A stretch of 6,249 nt of DNA from Candidatus Auribacterota bacterium. GTDB taxonomy: Bacteria; Auribacterota; UBA6266. The first letter of the stretch is position 1. The number at the start of each line of letters is the position of its first letter. The stretch lies in the NCBI GenBank assembly GCA_016933315.1, contig JAFGBE010000044.1:1-6249 (forward strand), read 5' to 3'. The notes under the pieces are model-generated. The model did no database searches and was not told the DNA's origin. It saw only the letters and a program-made list of their open reading frames with translations. Both the position numbers and the translations under genes were made by a program. Below, piece after piece: positions 5,141 through 6,249 of this stretch.

Positions 5141-6249
5141 ATGTTGAAATTTCTTTCTGCAGGTGAGTCCCACGGAAAGTGTCTTACCGGAATTCTTGAC
5201 GGCTTCCCGGCCGGCATAACAATCGACACTAAGTTTATTAATGCCGAGCTTGCCAAAAGGCAGTTCGGGTTCGGCCGGGGAGGAAGGATGAGCATAGAAT
5301 GCGACAAGATTACAATAAACTCGGGTGTCAGAAAAAAAACGACAATAGGCTCCCCTATCTCGTTTTGCATAAGGAATAAGGACTTTTCAATAAATTCACT
5401 GCCTGAAATACATAATGTCCGGCCGGGGCATGCCGATTTAGCCGGCCTCCTCAAGTATTCGCGTGAGGATGCCAGGGATATCCTTGAGCGCGCCAGCGCG
5501 CGGGAAACCGCAGTAAGAGTGGCGGCGGGCGCTTTCTGCAAGTTATTGTTATCCGAATTATCCATCAGCGTTTTCAGCCATGTAATACGCATAGGAAACA
5601 TAAGCGCTGATTGCTCGAAACTAACACTGGAAGAAATAAAAGAGAGGCAGAAAATATCCCCCCTCAGATGTGCTGACCTCAACGCCGAAAAGAAAATGCT
5701 GAAAGAGATCAAAGGGGCCTGCCGCTCGGGGGACAGCCTGGGAGGCGGCTGCGAGATAATTGCCGTGAATGTTCCCGTAGGGCTGGGAAGCCACACCCAG
5801 TGGAACAGGAAGCTTGACGCCTTGATCGCCCGGGCTATGATGTCCATAAATGCCATAAAATGCGTTTCTATCGGGAGCGGAGACCGTTCCTATAAATTAA
5901 AGGGCTCCCTTGTTCACGATGAAATTCTTTTTTCGGAAGACAATTATTTAAGGTCGGGCGGATATTACAGGGAAACGAATAATGCAGGAGGGATAGAGGG
6001 CGGAATATCAAACGGAGAACCTGTCTCCGTTAAAATTTTTATGAAGCCGATTCCGACCCTGGCGAAACCTCTTAACACGATAAACGTTAAAACCCACAAG
6101 GTCACAAAAGCTTCCAAGGAAAGGTCTGACTGCTGCGCTGTCCCTTCCGCAGGCATCGTCGGTGAATCCATGCTGTCCTTCGTTTTAGCAGATGAAATTA
6201 TTAAGAAATTCGGAGGGGATTCCATCACCGAAATAAAAAATAATTTCGA
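5141..6249 (+). CDS. aroC: Chorismate synthase (3' end runs off the window)
   Basis: This is the last step of the shikimate pathway: 5-enolpyruvylshikimate-3-phosphate loses phosphate to give chorismate, with reduced FMN required. The 369 visible residues show the family blocks in order: 'GESHG' (8-12), 'RQFGFGRGGRM' (40-50), 'RPGHADLAGLLKYS' (94-107), 'RASARETAVRVAAGA' (117-131), 'GDSLGGGCEI' (197-206), 'GLGSHTQWNRKLDA' (214-227), 'NNAGGIEGGISNGEP' (280-294), 'KPIPTLAKPL' (302-311) and 'ERSDCCAVPSAGIVGESM' (327-344). The conserved histidines H11 and H97 are present. The 'ERSD..AVP' block is the Gram-positive/actinobacterial style, not the enterobacterial 'RHDPC' style. The frame is uninterrupted to the right edge, where the family normally has only a few more residues, so about 98% of the protein is probably here. 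An in-frame ATG at 5135 would add two residues. It is probably expressed from its own promoter. The cytosolic enzyme acts as a homotetramer in the family. Confidence 0.97.
   Translation, partial: MLKFLSAGESHGKCLTGILDGFPAGITIDTKFINAELAKRQFGFGRGGRMSIECDKITINSGVRKKTTIGSPISFCIRNKDFSINSLPEIHNVRPGHADLAGLLKYSREDARDILERASARETAVRVAAGAFCKLLLSELSISVFSHVIRIGNISADCSKLTLEEIKERQKISPLRCADLNAEKKMLKEIKGACRSGDSLGGGCEIIAVNVPVGLGSHTQWNRKLDALIARAMMSINAIKCVSIGSGDRSYKLKGSLVHDEILFSEDNYLRSGGYYRETNNAGGIEGGISNGEPVSVKIFMKPIPTLAKPLNTINVKTHKVTKASKERSDCCAVPSAGIVGESMLSFVLADEIIKKFGGDSITEIKNNF

Noticed and set aside
5488..5503. GCGC-rich near-palindrome
   Set aside because: It encodes the conserved ERASARE stretch of chorismate synthase, so codon content explains it.
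5110..5856. 248-residue open frame on the minus strand
   Set aside because: It lies opposite aroC, whose family motifs run without a break through the same bases; the antisense product has no recognisable features.
5965..6228. 87-residue open frame on the minus strand
   Set aside because: It is antisense to the conserved C-terminal blocks of aroC and is a shadow.

Overview
The window looks like chromosome from a bacterium. It has two recognisable sigma-70-type promoters, a purine-rich Shine-Dalgarno before aroC, and a bacterial-type chorismate synthase whose N-terminus and C-terminal 'ERSD..AVP' block match the Gram-positive/actinobacterial style. Base composition is middling to slightly AT-rich, with many ATA (Ile) and AGG/AGA (Arg) codons. 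An STT3-family oligosaccharyltransferase is normal in archaea and eukaryotes but patchy in bacteria (Campylobacterota, some Desulfobacterota and various uncultured phyla). An uncultured lineage such as Omnitrophota is plausible, but that is a guess from general style and not shown by the sequence.

Layout. Positions 3-911 (+) hold the 3' part of a polytopic membrane protein resembling family-39 (GT-C) glycosyltransferases. It converges on a three-gene minus-strand operon with only one base between the stop codons. In transcription order the operon is an STT3-type oligosaccharyltransferase (4971-2575), a soluble polyprenyl-phosphate sugar synthase-like GT2 (2570-1878) and a membrane-anchored GT2 glycosyltransferase (1854-913). 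The intergenic gaps are 4 and 23 bases. A 169-base region (4972-5140) carries divergent promoters, one for the operon and one for aroC. The aroC gene (5141 to the right edge, +) lacks only its last few codons.

How it fits together. The three operon genes, possibly with the GT39-like neighbour, have the parts expected for protein glycosylation through a lipid-linked glycan. The DPM1-like enzyme would charge a polyprenyl phosphate with a sugar. The GT2 and GT-C enzymes would add sugars to a lipid-linked or periplasmic acceptor. STT3 would transfer the glycan to Asn on exported proteins. The STT3 signature residues (two acidic pairs, TVSE, WWDYG) are intact. Sugar identity, glycan structure and target sequon cannot be read from this window. 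aroC is a shikimate-pathway housekeeping gene with no evident functional link to the glycosylation genes.

Apart from the 169-base divergent region there is no gene-free stretch worth noting. I saw no tRNA, rRNA, CRISPR array, insertion sequence or long repeat.
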